Part shown: piece after piece, positions 52,140 through 63,099 of the stretch | Layout: each line of letters begins with the position of its first letter | How positions within the stretch are numbered: position 1 is the stretch's first letter | NCBI RefSeq assembly: GCF_000765215.1 | Contig: NZ_JPJE01000027.1 | Span: 124,001 to 188,000 of the forward strand | Origin: Eubacterium sp. ER2 | GTDB lineage: Bacteria; Bacillota; Clostridia; Lachnospirales; Lachnospiraceae | DNA length: 64,000 bases | Direction: 5' to 3' | Translations under genes and position numbers: made by a program | Notes under the pieces: generated by a model | What the model was told of the DNA's origin: nothing | Seen by the model: only the letters and a program-made list of their open reading frames with translations | Database searches by the model: none

Positions 52140-53033
52140 ATGGCAAATGCAAGAGAATTGAAAGAGAGGATGGCCAGCATCCAGGAGACAAAGAAGATCA
52201 CCAACGCCATGTACCTGATTTCCTCCTCCAAGATGAAGCAGGCGAAGAAAAAGCTGGCGGACACAGAGCCCTTTTTCTACGCCATGCAGGCGGAGATCAC
52301 CCGGATCCTGCGGCACGTGCCGGATATGCACAGCCATTTCTTTGACCGCAGGGAGAAGATCCCGGCAAAGGACAGGAAGGTCGGATGTATTGTCATCACG
52401 GCGGATAAAGGTCTTGCCGGGGCATACAACCACAATGTGCTGAAGATGGCGGAGGAGCTGATCGGGCAGCCGGGAAAACACAAGATGTTTGTTCTGGGTG
52501 AAGTGGGAAGGCAGTATTTCTCTAAGAGAGAGGATGAGCTGGATTCTGAATTCAAGTATACCGTGCAGGATCCGAACCTGTACCGGGCCAGAGTGATCGC
52601 CGTCAAGATGGTGGAGCTTTTTGAGGCGGGAGAGCTGGATGACATTTATATCATCTACACCCGGATGAAAAACGCGCTCCAGGCTGAGACGCAGCAGATC
52701 AAGCTTCTGCCTCTGCAGAGAGTCAACTTTGCGTCCGACAAGATGGCGGCCATGGCCGGCGTGTACAGAGAGGCAGTCACCCTGTACCCCTCCGCCCACA
52801 AGGTCATGGACAATATTGTCCCCAACTATCTGATCGGCATCATTTACGGCTGCCTCGTGGAGTCTTACTGCAGCGAGCAGAATTCCCGTATGCAGGCAAT
52901 GCAGAATGCCACGGACAGCGCCACGGATATGCTGAATGAATTAAATGTAACCTATAACCGTGTAAGGCAGGCGGACATCACCCAGGAGCTGACAGAGGTG
53001 ATCGGCGGTGCCAACGCACAGAAAAGGAAGTGA
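52140..53033 (+). CDS. atpG: F-type ATP synthase subunit gamma
   Basis: The 297-residue central-stalk protein begins with the conserved coiled coil (LKERMASIQETKKITNAMYL) and ends with RMQAMQNATDSATDMLNELN, the paired C-terminal helix. Gamma rotates within the alpha-beta hexamer. It starts 12 nt after atpA. Confidence 0.95.
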   Translation: MANARELKERMASIQETKKITNAMYLISSSKMKQAKKKLADTEPFFYAMQAEITRILRHVPDMHSHFFDRREKIPAKDRKVGCIVITADKGLAGAYNHNVLKMAEELIGQPGKHKMFVLGEVGRQYFSKREDELDSEFKYTVQDPNLYRARVIAVKMVELFEAGELDDIYIIYTRMKNALQAETQQIKLLPLQRVNFASDKMAAMAGVYREAVTLYPSAHKVMDNIVPNYLIGIIYGCLVESYCSEQNSRMQAMQNATDSATDMLNELNVTYNRVRQADITQELTEVIGGANAQKRK

Positions 53034-53038
53034 GATAA

Positions 53039-54442
<1,404 letters not shown>

Positions 54443-54488
54443 GCGCGGCCGCGCAGTGCCTTTTGTCCGGCAGAAGGAGTGAAATTAG

Positions 54489-54905
54489 ATGAACACATTT
54501 TTTTTGAAGGTTATATCCAGCGATAAGGTTTTTTACGAGGGAAAATGCCAGAACCTGATCCTTCCCATTGAGGACGGAGAGTTCAGTGTCCTGGCCCATC
54601 ATGAAAACATGATCGTGGCAGTGGTAAACGGGGAGCTCCATCTGAAGACTCCTGAGGGCGAATGGATCACAGCCGCTGTGTCCCGGGGGTTTGCTGAGAT
54701 CATCAACAACCGTGTTTCCGTCCTTGTGAACTCGGCGGAGCGGCCTGAGGACATTGATGTAAAGCGAGCTGAGGAAGCCCGCCAGAGAGCTGAGGAGCGC
54801 CTGCGCCAGAAGCAGAGCATCCAGGAATACTACCTGTCCCAGGCATCCCTGGCCCGCGCCATGACCCGCCTAAAAACCTCCCGAGATAAACATTGGAATA
54901 TCTGA
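54489..54905 (+). CDS. atpC: F-type ATP synthase subunit epsilon
   Basis: The 138-residue protein has the epsilon beta-sandwich (FFLKVISSDKVFYEGKCQNL; GEFSVLAHHENMIVAVVNGE) and a C-terminal helical pair that can inhibit ATP hydrolysis. SD AGAAGGAG precedes ATG. Last gene of the operon, followed by a terminator. Confidence 0.95.
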   Translation: MNTFFLKVISSDKVFYEGKCQNLILPIEDGEFSVLAHHENMIVAVVNGELHLKTPEGEWITAAVSRGFAEIINNRVSVLVNSAERPEDIDVKRAEEARQRAEERLRQKQSIQEYYLSQASLARAMTRLKTSRDKHWNI

Positions 54906-54933
54906 TGGCAATGAGCCATGCGGAAGTATACGG

Positions 54934-54976
54934 AAAAGGACTCACATCGTGCTTGCACGTAGGGGAGTCCTTTTTT
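54934..54976 (+). terminator. Terminator of the atp operon
   Basis: AAAAGGACTC (54934-54943) pairs with GAGTCCTTTT (54965-54974), with an inner CGTGC/GCACG hairpin and a T run. Confidence 0.88.
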
Positions 54977-55257
54977 GTATGCTTCCATAGGGCGAACGCC
55001 CGAGACTGACACGGAGCGAAGCGTAGTGGAGGTCAGCATGGCGGAGTAAACCTGGTCGACATGTCATGCCAGCGCAAGCTGCTTGACGTTTTCTCAGAAT
55101 TGTGTTATGTTAATACTATCTTAAGCGGCATGGCATTTCGCCGTTCATAAGCCGCTTCATTATGAATTGGTCGTTCTTTTGCTTCGGCTTCTGAAGCAGA
55201 ATATCAGCCTTGTGACATGTAGTAAATTTCGCTATAATTGAAGAAAGGAAATTGCCT
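54977..55257. other. Intergenic region with hairpins, no gene
   Basis: Two imperfect hairpins are seen, one around CTGAC/GTCAG (55004-55037) and one around AAGCGGC/GCCGCTT (55120-55158). A TATAAT-like element near 55234 may be the promoter of the next gene. Confidence 0.45.
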
Positions 55258-56274
55258 ATGAGAAATATGCTTGCGGAGGATATCGCGCTGGCAGAAGGAA
55301 AGTCTCAGTATGACGCCCAGTGTAAGAAAGTGCTGTCAAACAGGACGATCCTTGCCTGGATATTGAAGCGCACAGTGCAGGAGTGTCAGGAGCTGTCTGT
55401 ATCTCAGATAAAAGCATGTATATGCGGAGAGCCTGAAGTGTCCAACGTGCGGGTGGAGCCTGGAAGGACGAACAGACTGCCGGAGCAGGTGGTCGGAGAT
55501 GCAAACGAAGACAGCCAGCCGGATGAAGGAGCCATTTATTTTGATATACGGCTTCACATGCTCATTCCCGCCCGGAGAAAAACAGAGATTAAGCTGATCA
55601 TCAATATTGAAGCACAAAAAGAATTTTATCCGGGTTATAACCTTGTTACACGGGGAATATTTTATGGGGCCAGGCTGATTTCATCGCAATTGGGAACGGA
55701 ATTTACAGGTTCAGATTATGACAGTATAAAGAAGGTTTACTCCATATGGATTTGTATGAATGCCCCAAAGTACATAGGAAATGCCATTTCCATATATTCA
55801 ATCGGAAAGAAGGATATTGTACCGGGGATTCCGGATCGTCCAGGCAGCTATGACAAGCTGTCAGTGATCTGCATTTGTTTGTGTGACGGGGCGGAAGACG
55901 GGCAGGAGCTAACGAGGATGCTGAATGTACTTCTGTCTCCGTCTTTGAGAACGGGAGATAAAATTGAAAAACTGGAAAATGATTTCCAGATAGAGATGGA
56001 GTACAGCCTTGGAAAGGAGCTGGAGCAAATGTGCAATCTGAGTGATTATGTAGAAGAAATCGGGATAGAAAAGGGAATAGAAAAAGGGAGAGACGAAGGG
56101 AAAAATCTAAACCTTATTGAGCTTATCCAAAAGAAATGCAGGAGAAATAAAAGCCTGGAAGAAACGGCGGCAGATCTGGAGGAAGAACCCCAGGCCATTG
56201 AGGCGATTTACAGGATCGTGCAAAAATATCCCCATGCATCCTGCGAGGAGATATTAATGAAGCTGAAGGAATGA
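55258..56274 (+). CDS. PD-(D/E)XK nuclease-family protein
   Basis: ATG 55258 (SD AAAGGAAA) is chosen over TTG 55252. The 338-residue protein has the nuclease core IYFDIRLHMLIP (Asp) and KLIINIEAQKEFYPGY (Glu-x-Gln) near residues 100-125, then GIFYGARLISSQLGTEF. The C terminus is charged and helical. It belongs to the same broad nuclease or transposase-derived superfamily as the gene at 11361, but the sequences are only distantly alike. The internal repeat GIEKGIEKGRDEGKN near residue 280 is typical of these families. Confidence 0.65.
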   Translation: MRNMLAEDIALAEGKSQYDAQCKKVLSNRTILAWILKRTVQECQELSVSQIKACICGEPEVSNVRVEPGRTNRLPEQVVGDANEDSQPDEGAIYFDIRLHMLIPARRKTEIKLIINIEAQKEFYPGYNLVTRGIFYGARLISSQLGTEFTGSDYDSIKKVYSIWICMNAPKYIGNAISIYSIGKKDIVPGIPDRPGSYDKLSVICICLCDGAEDGQELTRMLNVLLSPSLRTGDKIEKLENDFQIEMEYSLGKELEQMCNLSDYVEEIGIEKGIEKGRDEGKNLNLIELIQKKCRRNKSLEETAADLEEEPQAIEAIYRIVQKYPHASCEEILMKLKE

Positions 56275-56296
56275 CAGAAGCGGAGGTGCGGCAGAC

Positions 56297-58042
56297 ATGA
56301 AGAAACTGAAAACCCGCTGGACAGACCAGGTGCTGGAGCACCCGGACCAGGTACTGGCAGAATATCCACGGCCTTCCATGCGAAGGGAGAGCTATGTCAA
56401 TCTGAACGGATACTGGGATTATGTGATCACCGGGAAAGGAAAGAGGCCGGAGCGGTACGCGGGGCGTATCCTTGTGCCTTTTTCCCCGGAGGCCCCCCTA
56501 TCGGGGGCGGAGAGGAGCCTTCATCCGAGCCAGGTGCTCTGGTACAGACGGATGCTGCCGGGAGAGGTGGAGAGAAGATCGGGCAGGCGCTGGCTCCTCC
56601 ACTTTGGCGCAGTGGATCAGTTCGCCGCTGTCTACGTCAACAAGAGACTGGCGAAAAAGCATCTGGGAGGTTATCTGCCTTTTTCCGTGGATGTGACAGA
56701 TTTCCTGAGGAAGGGAGAAAATGAGCTCATCGTGGGCGTGCGGGATTTTACGGATCAGTCCTACTACAGCAGAGGAAAACAGAAGCTGCAGAGGGGAGGC
56801 ATGTTCTACACAGCTCAGAGCGGGATCTGGCAGACTGTGTGGATGGAGGAAGTGCCGGAGGCGCACGTGGACAGGCTGAAGATCACGCCTCTCTACGATG
56901 AGAAAATGGTGGAGGTCACGGTCTGCTGCGCCGACCGGGGCCAGGTTTCTGTTGCTGTGTCTTCGGAGGAGACGCAGCCCTGGGAGGTGGAGGGGGAAGC
57001 CAATGAGCCCATCCGCATACCGGTGCCCCGGATGCATCCCTGGACACCGGAGGATCCCTTTCTTTATTTCCTGAGCGTCACCTTTGGGGAGGACCGGGTT
57101 GACAGCTATTTTGCCATGAGAAAGATTTCCGTTTCTTTAGATGCGGAGGGTATCCCTAGGACATTTCTCAACGGCAGGCCCTATTTCCAGAGGGGCGTTT
57201 TGGATCAGGGGTACTGGCCCGACGGACTGTACACGGCGCCATGCGATGAGGCCCTGGAATTTGACATCAGGGAAATGAAGCGTCTCGGGTTCAATATGCT
57301 CAGAAAGCACATCAAGATCGAGCCGGAAAGATGGTACTATCACTGTGACCGGCTTGGGATGCTGGTGTGGCAGGACATGGTCTGCGGAGGCCGTCCTTAC
57401 AGGAAATGGTATGTCACCTACCTGGCAAACGGATTGGAGAAATTTCATATCCGTATGACAGACCGTACCTACGGGCTTCTGGGACGGAAGGAGGAGAAGG
57501 GACGGCAGCAGTTTGTGGAGGAGATGAAGGAGACGATCCGCCTGCTCTGGAACCATCCCTCCATTGTCACCTGGGTTCTGTTCAATGAGGGCTGGGGACA
57601 GTTTGACGCAAAGGAAGTGACGCGGCTGGCCAGGGAGATGGATCCTTCCCGGCTCATTGACCAGGCAAGCGGATGGTTTGACCAGGGCGGCGGAGATTTC
57701 CGGAGCATACATAACTATTTTTTTAAGCTGCGCTTCTGGAGGGAAGAACGCGTCCAGGCGCTGACGGAATTCGGCGGCTTCTGCTGGAGGTGCAGGGAGC
57801 ACAGCATGTCGGGAAAGGTCTACGGCTACAGAATTTACGGGAGCAAAAAGGAGCTAAGCGCGGGCTATGGCCAGCTGATAAAGGAGGTTGCCTCTCATAT
57901 AGGCGAAGGGCTGTCCGTTACCATCTATACCCAGCTCTCAGATGTAGAGGAGGAAGTAAACGGCATTTACACCTATGACAGGGAGATACTGAAGATAGAT
58001 GAGAATGTGCTGAAAGAGTGGAATGAAAAATGCAGTATTTGA
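56297..58042 (+). CDS. Glycoside hydrolase family 2 enzyme
   Basis: The 581-residue protein has an N-terminal sugar-binding sandwich (RRWLLHFGAVDQFAAVYVNK), a middle immunoglobulin-like part, and a TIM barrel with the acid/base in TWVLFNEGWGQFD and the nucleophile in ALTEFGGFCWR. There is no signal peptide, so the substrate is probably an imported oligosaccharide or glycoside. It is shorter than LacZ and near the size of beta-glucuronidases, but the substrate cannot be told. Its end overlaps the metallopeptidase gene by 20 nt. Confidence 0.88.
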   Translation: MKKLKTRWTDQVLEHPDQVLAEYPRPSMRRESYVNLNGYWDYVITGKGKRPERYAGRILVPFSPEAPLSGAERSLHPSQVLWYRRMLPGEVERRSGRRWLLHFGAVDQFAAVYVNKRLAKKHLGGYLPFSVDVTDFLRKGENELIVGVRDFTDQSYYSRGKQKLQRGGMFYTAQSGIWQTVWMEEVPEAHVDRLKITPLYDEKMVEVTVCCADRGQVSVAVSSEETQPWEVEGEANEPIRIPVPRMHPWTPEDPFLYFLSVTFGEDRVDSYFAMRKISVSLDAEGIPRTFLNGRPYFQRGVLDQGYWPDGLYTAPCDEALEFDIREMKRLGFNMLRKHIKIEPERWYYHCDRLGMLVWQDMVCGGRPYRKWYVTYLANGLEKFHIRMTDRTYGLLGRKEEKGRQQFVEEMKETIRLLWNHPSIVTWVLFNEGWGQFDAKEVTRLAREMDPSRLIDQASGWFDQGGGDFRSIHNYFFKLRFWREERVQALTEFGGFCWRCREHSMSGKVYGYRIYGSKKELSAGYGQLIKEVASHIGEGLSVTIYTQLSDVEEEVNGIYTYDREILKIDENVLKEWNEKCSI

Positions 58043-58571
58043 TATCCATGGGATCAAAGTCCGCATGGAGTATCGGAAAATAAAAAATATGAATCTGTAT
58101 GTGCGCCCGGAACAGGGTGAAGTGTTGGTGACAGTCCCCTTTAGGACGCCCAGGGAGCGGGTGGAGCGGTTCCTGTACGAGAAGGAGGGCTGGATGCGCC
58201 GGCATCTGGAGCGGACCCGGGTGACCTGCGAGCACCCGCCTGTGTCGGAGGAGCAGATAGAAAAAATGAAAAGGCAGGTTCTTGGCTATGCCCAAAAGTG
58301 GGAGACGATCATGGGCGTCCATGCGTCCGGCTGGACCCTGCGGGATATGAAGACAAGGTGGGGAAGCTGTACTGTGAGCACGGGGCGTATCCGGCTGAAT
58401 ACCAGACTTGTCTTTTGTCCGGAGGAGTGCCTAGAGTATGTGATCGTGCACGAGCTCTGCCACCTGATTGAGCCCAGCCACAACCAGCGGTTTAAGAGCT
58501 GTATGACAAAATTTCTGCCGGACTGGAAGGAGAGAAAGAAGAAATTAAATGGTTTACACGTGGATAGCTGA
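58023..58571 (+). CDS. YgjP-like M48-type metallopeptidase
   Basis: The 182-residue protein has an N-terminal domain of the DUF45/YgjP type and the zinc motif VIVHELCHLIEPSHNQRFKS (HExxH), preceded by TRWGSCTVSTGRIRLN. No signal peptide or membrane helix. Substrates of this family are unknown. It overlaps the GH2 gene by 20 nt and the next gene by 23 nt. Confidence 0.85.
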   Translation: MKNAVFDIHGIKVRMEYRKIKNMNLYVRPEQGEVLVTVPFRTPRERVERFLYEKEGWMRRHLERTRVTCEHPPVSEEQIEKMKRQVLGYAQKWETIMGVHASGWTLRDMKTRWGSCTVSTGRIRLNTRLVFCPEECLEYVIVHELCHLIEPSHNQRFKSCMTKFLPDWKERKKKLNGLHVDS

Positions 58572-59175
58572 TATTTCTCCTCTCAGGGAGGAGCAAATTT
58601 ACAGGAAATACTATGAGAAGGCGCCGGATTTCCGCAGGGAGAAGGCGGATCAACTCCGTTTTCCCCAGGACCGGGCACAGAGCGTGGGCGTCTGGGCGCT
58701 GTTGGAGAAGATGCGGAAGCGATATGGGGCCGGCCCGGATCAGGTCTTTAACCTGTCCCACTCCGGGGACTATGTGTTGTGCAGCATTTCTACAGAGAGG
58801 GAGGAGAAGGTGGGGTGCGACATTGAGACCGTGAAGGAGGCCCGGATGCGGGTGGCCCGACGTTTTTTCCTTCCCTCTGAGACTGCCTGGGTCGAGGGAC
58901 AGCCGTCAGAGCGGGAGAGGGCGGAGGCTTTCTACCGCCTGTGGGTACTGAAGGAGAGCTTTATGAAGGCAGTGCGCAGAGGGATGGGGCTGGATACGAG
59001 GAGCTTTGAGATAGGCTTTGACGGAGAAGATCGTCCTTTCCTTGTGAGGAAGCCCTGGCAGTATCCGGAAAGATATTATTACAGGGAGTATCAAGTGTCG
59101 GGGATCAATGCCAGGATTGCCGTGTGCAGCACAGACGGAGAGTTCGGGGAGATATATCAGGAGCTGCTGGAGTAA
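58549..59175 (+). CDS. 4'-phosphopantetheinyl transferase (Sfp type)
   Basis: The 208-residue protein has FNLSHSGDYVLCSIS, the magnesium motif KVGCDIETVKEAR, and FYRLWVLKESFMKAVRRGMG. Sfp-type enzymes load the phosphopantetheine arm onto carrier proteins of NRPS or PKS systems, or ACP. No NRPS is in the window. The size and the two-domain pattern fit the Sfp rather than the AcpS class. Confidence 0.9.
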   Translation: MVYTWIADISPLREEQIYRKYYEKAPDFRREKADQLRFPQDRAQSVGVWALLEKMRKRYGAGPDQVFNLSHSGDYVLCSISTEREEKVGCDIETVKEARMRVARRFFLPSETAWVEGQPSERERAEAFYRLWVLKESFMKAVRRGMGLDTRSFEIGFDGEDRPFLVRKPWQYPERYYYREYQVSGINARIAVCSTDGEFGEIYQELLE

Positions 59176-59360
59176 AGGCGCGGAGCAAAGCAGACAGGGG
59201 AAGGTTTATGGAGCAAAACCCGGATTGACGTACAGTATATGTTTTGCTAAAATAAGAAAAGGGAAAAGCATAGGTTTATGAAGAAACTTTGAAGTTTACA
59301 AAACGAAGAGCCATAAGCTGTGCAGGGTGAGTATAATTTAATTGAATAAGGAGGAATATC

Positions 59361-60500
59361 ATGTTAGATCTTACATTCGGAGAACAGGTCAAAATTATCT
59401 TAAGCCGGAAAGGCATGACGATCAAAGAACTCGCGGAAATGATAGAAGAGCGGACGGGGAAGAAGATGTCCAGGCAGAATCTTACGCAGCGCCTTGGAAG
59501 GGACAATTTCCAGGAGCAGGACATGCGCATGATCGCGGAGATACTTGGCTGTCCGTTTCAGCTGAATATACTTGGTGACGCAAGGCAGCCGGAGAACACA
59601 GATGAGGAGAGTGTTCATGTCACGGAGGCCGAGTTGCTGCGCCTCGAAAAGAAGAAGGGAAAGAAACACCGTCATCCTGTGGAACGGGATATCACCATCG
59701 GTGAGCTGGTGGATCTCAACAGTGGTCTGGACCAGCTCCTGGAGGAAAAGGAAGAGCTCCTGGGTGAAGAGATTGCTTTGGATGCTGCCCGGCCGGAGCA
59801 GGAGGACGCGGCAGAAGCTGTCGTGGCGGAAGAGCGTGTGACGGAAGCTTCTGTGGCAGAGGAGCAAACAGAGGAGCCGGCGGCGTCAGTGGAGGCGGCT
59901 TCAGAAGAAGCAATGCCGGAAGATGCCGCGCCGGAAGAGATGGCGGCAGAAGCAACGGTAGAAGAAATAGTAGAGGAAGTGCCGGCGGAAGAGACGCCTC
60001 AGGAGCGCCCGGCCAAAAAGGCAAGGGGAAGCTGGAGAGATTTCTTTCAGAGACGTACCAGAAAAGAGCCTAAGGAGCATGTCGCCCAGACAGAGGCAGA
60101 GCGGCAGGCTGCTTCCCCGGCTGCAGCCCGTGAGGATGTAAAGCTTCAGGAGGAGCCGGAAGAGGTTCCTGATGAGGCACTGGAGACGGCCGCAGAGGAG
60201 ACCCTGGAAGAAAGAGCGGCAGAGACGCCGGTGTATACCCAGGAGACGAGAGAAGAGATGCTGCAGGCTGGCGGAGATGAGGAAGAGGATCTGGAAAAGG
60301 GAGAGGTTAATCCCTACACAGGGCATGAGTATGAGTCCAATACTGTGCGCATGCATCCCAAGAGGATTGGGTACGTTCAGGTGTATGACAGGAGCAGCCA
60401 CCAGTGGACAGACATGACAGAGTGGGCCTTCCTCGGCTATCAGGAGAGGAAGAAGGCTCTTCTTGGAAATGACTACGAGCCGCCCATTTATCTCGATTAA
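59361..60500 (+). CDS. XRE-type HTH protein with acidic repeat linker
   Basis: ATG 59361 has SD AAGGAGGAA. The 379-residue protein has an N-terminal helix-turn-helix (VKIILSRKGMTIKELAEMIE, MSRQNLTQRLGRDNFQEQD), a long Glu/Ala-rich linker of about 200 residues, and a conserved-looking C terminus (NPYTGHEYESNTVRMHPKRI, then WTDMTEWAFLGYQERKK). No membrane helix. The HTH suggests DNA binding; the rest is unknown. It precedes the dGTPase by 16 nt. Confidence 0.68.
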   Translation: MLDLTFGEQVKIILSRKGMTIKELAEMIEERTGKKMSRQNLTQRLGRDNFQEQDMRMIAEILGCPFQLNILGDARQPENTDEESVHVTEAELLRLEKKKGKKHRHPVERDITIGELVDLNSGLDQLLEEKEELLGEEIALDAARPEQEDAAEAVVAEERVTEASVAEEQTEEPAASVEAASEEAMPEDAAPEEMAAEATVEEIVEEVPAEETPQERPAKKARGSWRDFFQRRTRKEPKEHVAQTEAERQAASPAAAREDVKLQEEPEEVPDEALETAAEETLEERAAETPVYTQETREEMLQAGGDEEEDLEKGEVNPYTGHEYESNTVRMHPKRIGYVQVYDRSSHQWTDMTEWAFLGYQERKKALLGNDYEPPIYLD

Positions 60501-60516
60501 AGAAAGGAAGAGGACC

Positions 60517-61935
60517 GTGAACTGGGAGCAGCTTTTATCTCCGAAGAGAAGCAGGGGGAGTGGCCAGAGACATCCTGGCTCTTCGGATCTGCGCAGCGAA
60601 TTTGAAAAGGATTATCACCGGATCATCGGGAGTGCCTCCTTCAGGAGGCTGCAGGACAAGACTCAGGTGTTTCCGCTGGATAAGAGTGATTTCATAAGAA
60701 CCCGGCTGACTCATTCTCTGGAGGTGTCCTCCCTGACCAAGTCGCTGGGACAGAATATCGGCGAAAATATTCTTACATATAAAAAGGATCCTTCCTTCAC
60801 CCCGCAGATGAAGGAAGATATCTGCAGCATCCTGCAGTGCGCCGGGCTGATCCACGACATCGGCAACCCGCCCTTTGGACATTTCGGGGAGGTGGCCATA
60901 CGGGAGTGGTTTGAGAGAAATCTTCCCCGGCTGACCTTCAGAGGAGAGCCGGTGGAGCAGGTGCTGACAGAGCAGATGAAGCAGGATTTTTACCATTTTG
61001 AGGGAAATGCCCAGGCCTTCCGTCTTGTGACAAAGCTGCATTTTCTCGTAGATGAGAATGGGATGAACCTCACTTACGCCCTCCTGAACACCATCGTGAA
61101 GTATCCGGTCTCCTCGCTGGGGATCGATGCTGACTGCGGCGATATCAAGAGGAAAAAGATCGGCTACTATCTGGCGGATGAGGAGCTGTTTCACCGGATT
61201 GAGCGGGAGACAGGGACAAACGGGAGACGGCATCCGCTGACCTTTATCCTGGAGGCGGCAGACGACATCGCCTACAAGACGGCGGACATAGAGGACGCCT
61301 TTGTCAAGGGATTTATCTCCTACCATATGCTGATGGAGGAGTTGAAGAAACTGAAAAGTATTCAAAACAACAATAAAGTCATCTTTGACCCGGCGGGAAA
61401 GCTGGAGGAGCTGTACCGGCGGGGTGTGGAGAAGGGAGTGGACCATCCGGAGGAGTATGCGGTCAAGAACTGGATCGTCCGGGTGCAGGGCTTCCTCATC
61501 TCCTGCGCCACGTACGGATTTACCTCTAACTACGAGGCGATCATGGAGGGGAGCTACTCTTCGGACCTGTTTTACCATACGTTTGCAGAGGAGCTGATGG
61601 AGCTGCTGGGAGACGTGGCTATGAGGCGTGTGTTTTCCACCAGGCAGATCTATCTCATGGAGCTGGTGGAGGCGGGCATACTGGACTATCTCATGGACAG
61701 CTTCGTGAGGGCGGTCATCCACTATGACGAGGACGACAGCGCCTTAAACTCTATTGACAGGAGACTTGTGTATTTTATTTCCAGCAACTACAAGGACGCC
61801 TACCACTATCATGCAAGAGGAAAGACTGATACAGAAAAGCTGTACCTGCGGCTTCTCCTTGTCACGGATTTTATCTGCGGCATGACAGACAGCTACGCCA
61901 AGAGACTGTACCAGGAGCTGAAGGCGATCCTCTGA
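60517..61935 (+). CDS. dgt: Deoxyguanosinetriphosphate triphosphohydrolase-like protein
   Basis: GTG 60517 (SD AAAGGAAGAGGA) is preferred over the frame start at 60463, which lies within the upstream gene. The 472-residue HD-domain protein has FRRLQDKTQVFPLDKSDFIR, TRLTHSLEVSSLTKSLG, CAGLIHDIGNPPFGHFGE and FEGNAQAFRLVTKL. It should hydrolyse dNTPs to deoxynucleosides and triphosphate, affecting dNTP pools. Length fits the family. Confidence 0.92.
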   Translation: MNWEQLLSPKRSRGSGQRHPGSSDLRSEFEKDYHRIIGSASFRRLQDKTQVFPLDKSDFIRTRLTHSLEVSSLTKSLGQNIGENILTYKKDPSFTPQMKEDICSILQCAGLIHDIGNPPFGHFGEVAIREWFERNLPRLTFRGEPVEQVLTEQMKQDFYHFEGNAQAFRLVTKLHFLVDENGMNLTYALLNTIVKYPVSSLGIDADCGDIKRKKIGYYLADEELFHRIERETGTNGRRHPLTFILEAADDIAYKTADIEDAFVKGFISYHMLMEELKKLKSIQNNNKVIFDPAGKLEELYRRGVEKGVDHPEEYAVKNWIVRVQGFLISCATYGFTSNYEAIMEGSYSSDLFYHTFAEELMELLGDVAMRRVFSTRQIYLMELVEAGILDYLMDSFVRAVIHYDEDDSALNSIDRRLVYFISSNYKDAYHYHARGKTDTEKLYLRLLLVTDFICGMTDSYAKRLYQELKAIL

Positions 61936-62010
61936 CAAAGGAAGAACAGGTATTTTCCGGTATCCAGGCGAATAGATTGTGATAACCAGACAAAGAATGG
62001 AAGTGGAGGT

Positions 62011-62997
62011 TTGAAACGATTTATTCGCTATTTGTATGAATATCAGGATGGAAAACGCATCCGCAACGTGGGCTTTGTGAAGGTGGAGCAGACGGATGAG
62101 TCCACGATAGTGCATATTCATGGAAAAGGGCTGCACCTTACGGAAGACAAAAGGCTAAAGGTGTACATTTTTTATGTGAAGGAAGGACAGTGTATCGGAC
62201 TCTGGCAGGGAGACATCGACCATGTGAATCCGGCTGTCAATTCCCGGCTGACTTTTACTCCGGAGGACACCGGGCGGCCGTCCAACTATCCGCTGATCGA
62301 GGGCGTTATACTGGAAAATGCAGGACACAGGAGATTTGCCGCTGTCTGGGATGACATGCCTGTGGCGGTGGAGCGGATGCAGGTCTTTAGAGACGAGCCG
62401 GAGCCGGATCTTGCCAGTCTGGCGGCCCGGAAGGCTGCGCAGGACGAGGAAGAAATGCGAAAGAGAAGTTCCCTGGAGGAGAGTGGAGAGGATGTCCCGG
62501 ATGAAGATATTCCGGATGGCAATGTCCCGGACACAAACGGGACTAGCGGCGAGGACAGCTCCATGGATTTGGCGGACAGCCAGGAAGAGGCGGAGCCGGA
62601 AGCGCTGGCCTCGGAGGAGGAGACAGACCTTCCGGAGGAAATGCCCCGGCAGGAGCGCCCGAACAGGACCGGGGGAGACCCGCCTATTGGATCCCTGCGC
62701 TGTATCAAGATCCAGCGCAGGGATATCGCTCAGCTGAAGCGCTGCGAGTGGCGGCTGGCCAACAACAGCTTTCTCCTCCACGGATACTACAGCTATCATC
62801 ACCTTCTGCTGATACAGGAGGGAGAAAAGTGCTGGCTTGGAGTGCCCGGCATCTATCATCCCCGGGAGGCGCAGGCGGCGGAGGCCTTCGGTTTTCCAAG
62901 ATTTGTCCGGCCGGATGAGGGGGACGTGGAGCTGACCGAAGAGGAGACAAACAGGGAGGAAGACTTCGGGTACTGGTGCCGCCCGGTGAGGCGGTGA
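62011..62997 (+). CDS. DUF6128 family protein
   Basis: The start is TTG 62011; the GGAGGT right before it is too close, but GGAAG further up could serve. The 328 residues open with KRFIRYLYEYQDGKRIRNVG and end in a domain with LGVPGIYHPREAQAAEAFGF, which matches my memory of DUF6128, a Lachnospiraceae family of unknown function. The middle (about 145-220) is an acidic, low-complexity linker. No signal peptide or membrane helix is seen. Confidence 0.65.
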   Translation: MKRFIRYLYEYQDGKRIRNVGFVKVEQTDESTIVHIHGKGLHLTEDKRLKVYIFYVKEGQCIGLWQGDIDHVNPAVNSRLTFTPEDTGRPSNYPLIEGVILENAGHRRFAAVWDDMPVAVERMQVFRDEPEPDLASLAARKAAQDEEEMRKRSSLEESGEDVPDEDIPDGNVPDTNGTSGEDSSMDLADSQEEAEPEALASEEETDLPEEMPRQERPNRTGGDPPIGSLRCIKIQRRDIAQLKRCEWRLANNSFLLHGYYSYHHLLLIQEGEKCWLGVPGIYHPREAQAAEAFGFPRFVRPDEGDVELTEEETNREEDFGYWCRPVRR

Positions 62998-63016
62998 CAC
63001 AATTGGAACAATTTCA

Positions 63017-63057
63017 ATTCCAGACGTAATACTTTTTAAAAGTATTACGTCTGGAAT
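63017..63057. repeat. Near-perfect palindrome, copy 2 of a two-copy element
   Basis: Twenty-bp arms around a central T: ATTCCAGACGTAATACTTTT and its exact complement. The inner 16 bp per arm are identical to those of copy 1 at 40077-40125; the outer four differ yet still pair. It lies between the DUF6128 gene and tadA. Confidence 0.85.
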
Positions 63058-63099
63058 GAAAAAACTGGTGTACAATTTTGGATAAAGTGGTGTGTAAAT

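Noticed and set aside
54977-55257. Possible structured RNA after the atp operon
   Set aside because: Hairpins are imperfect and no promoter-terminator pair frames them; nothing recognisable.
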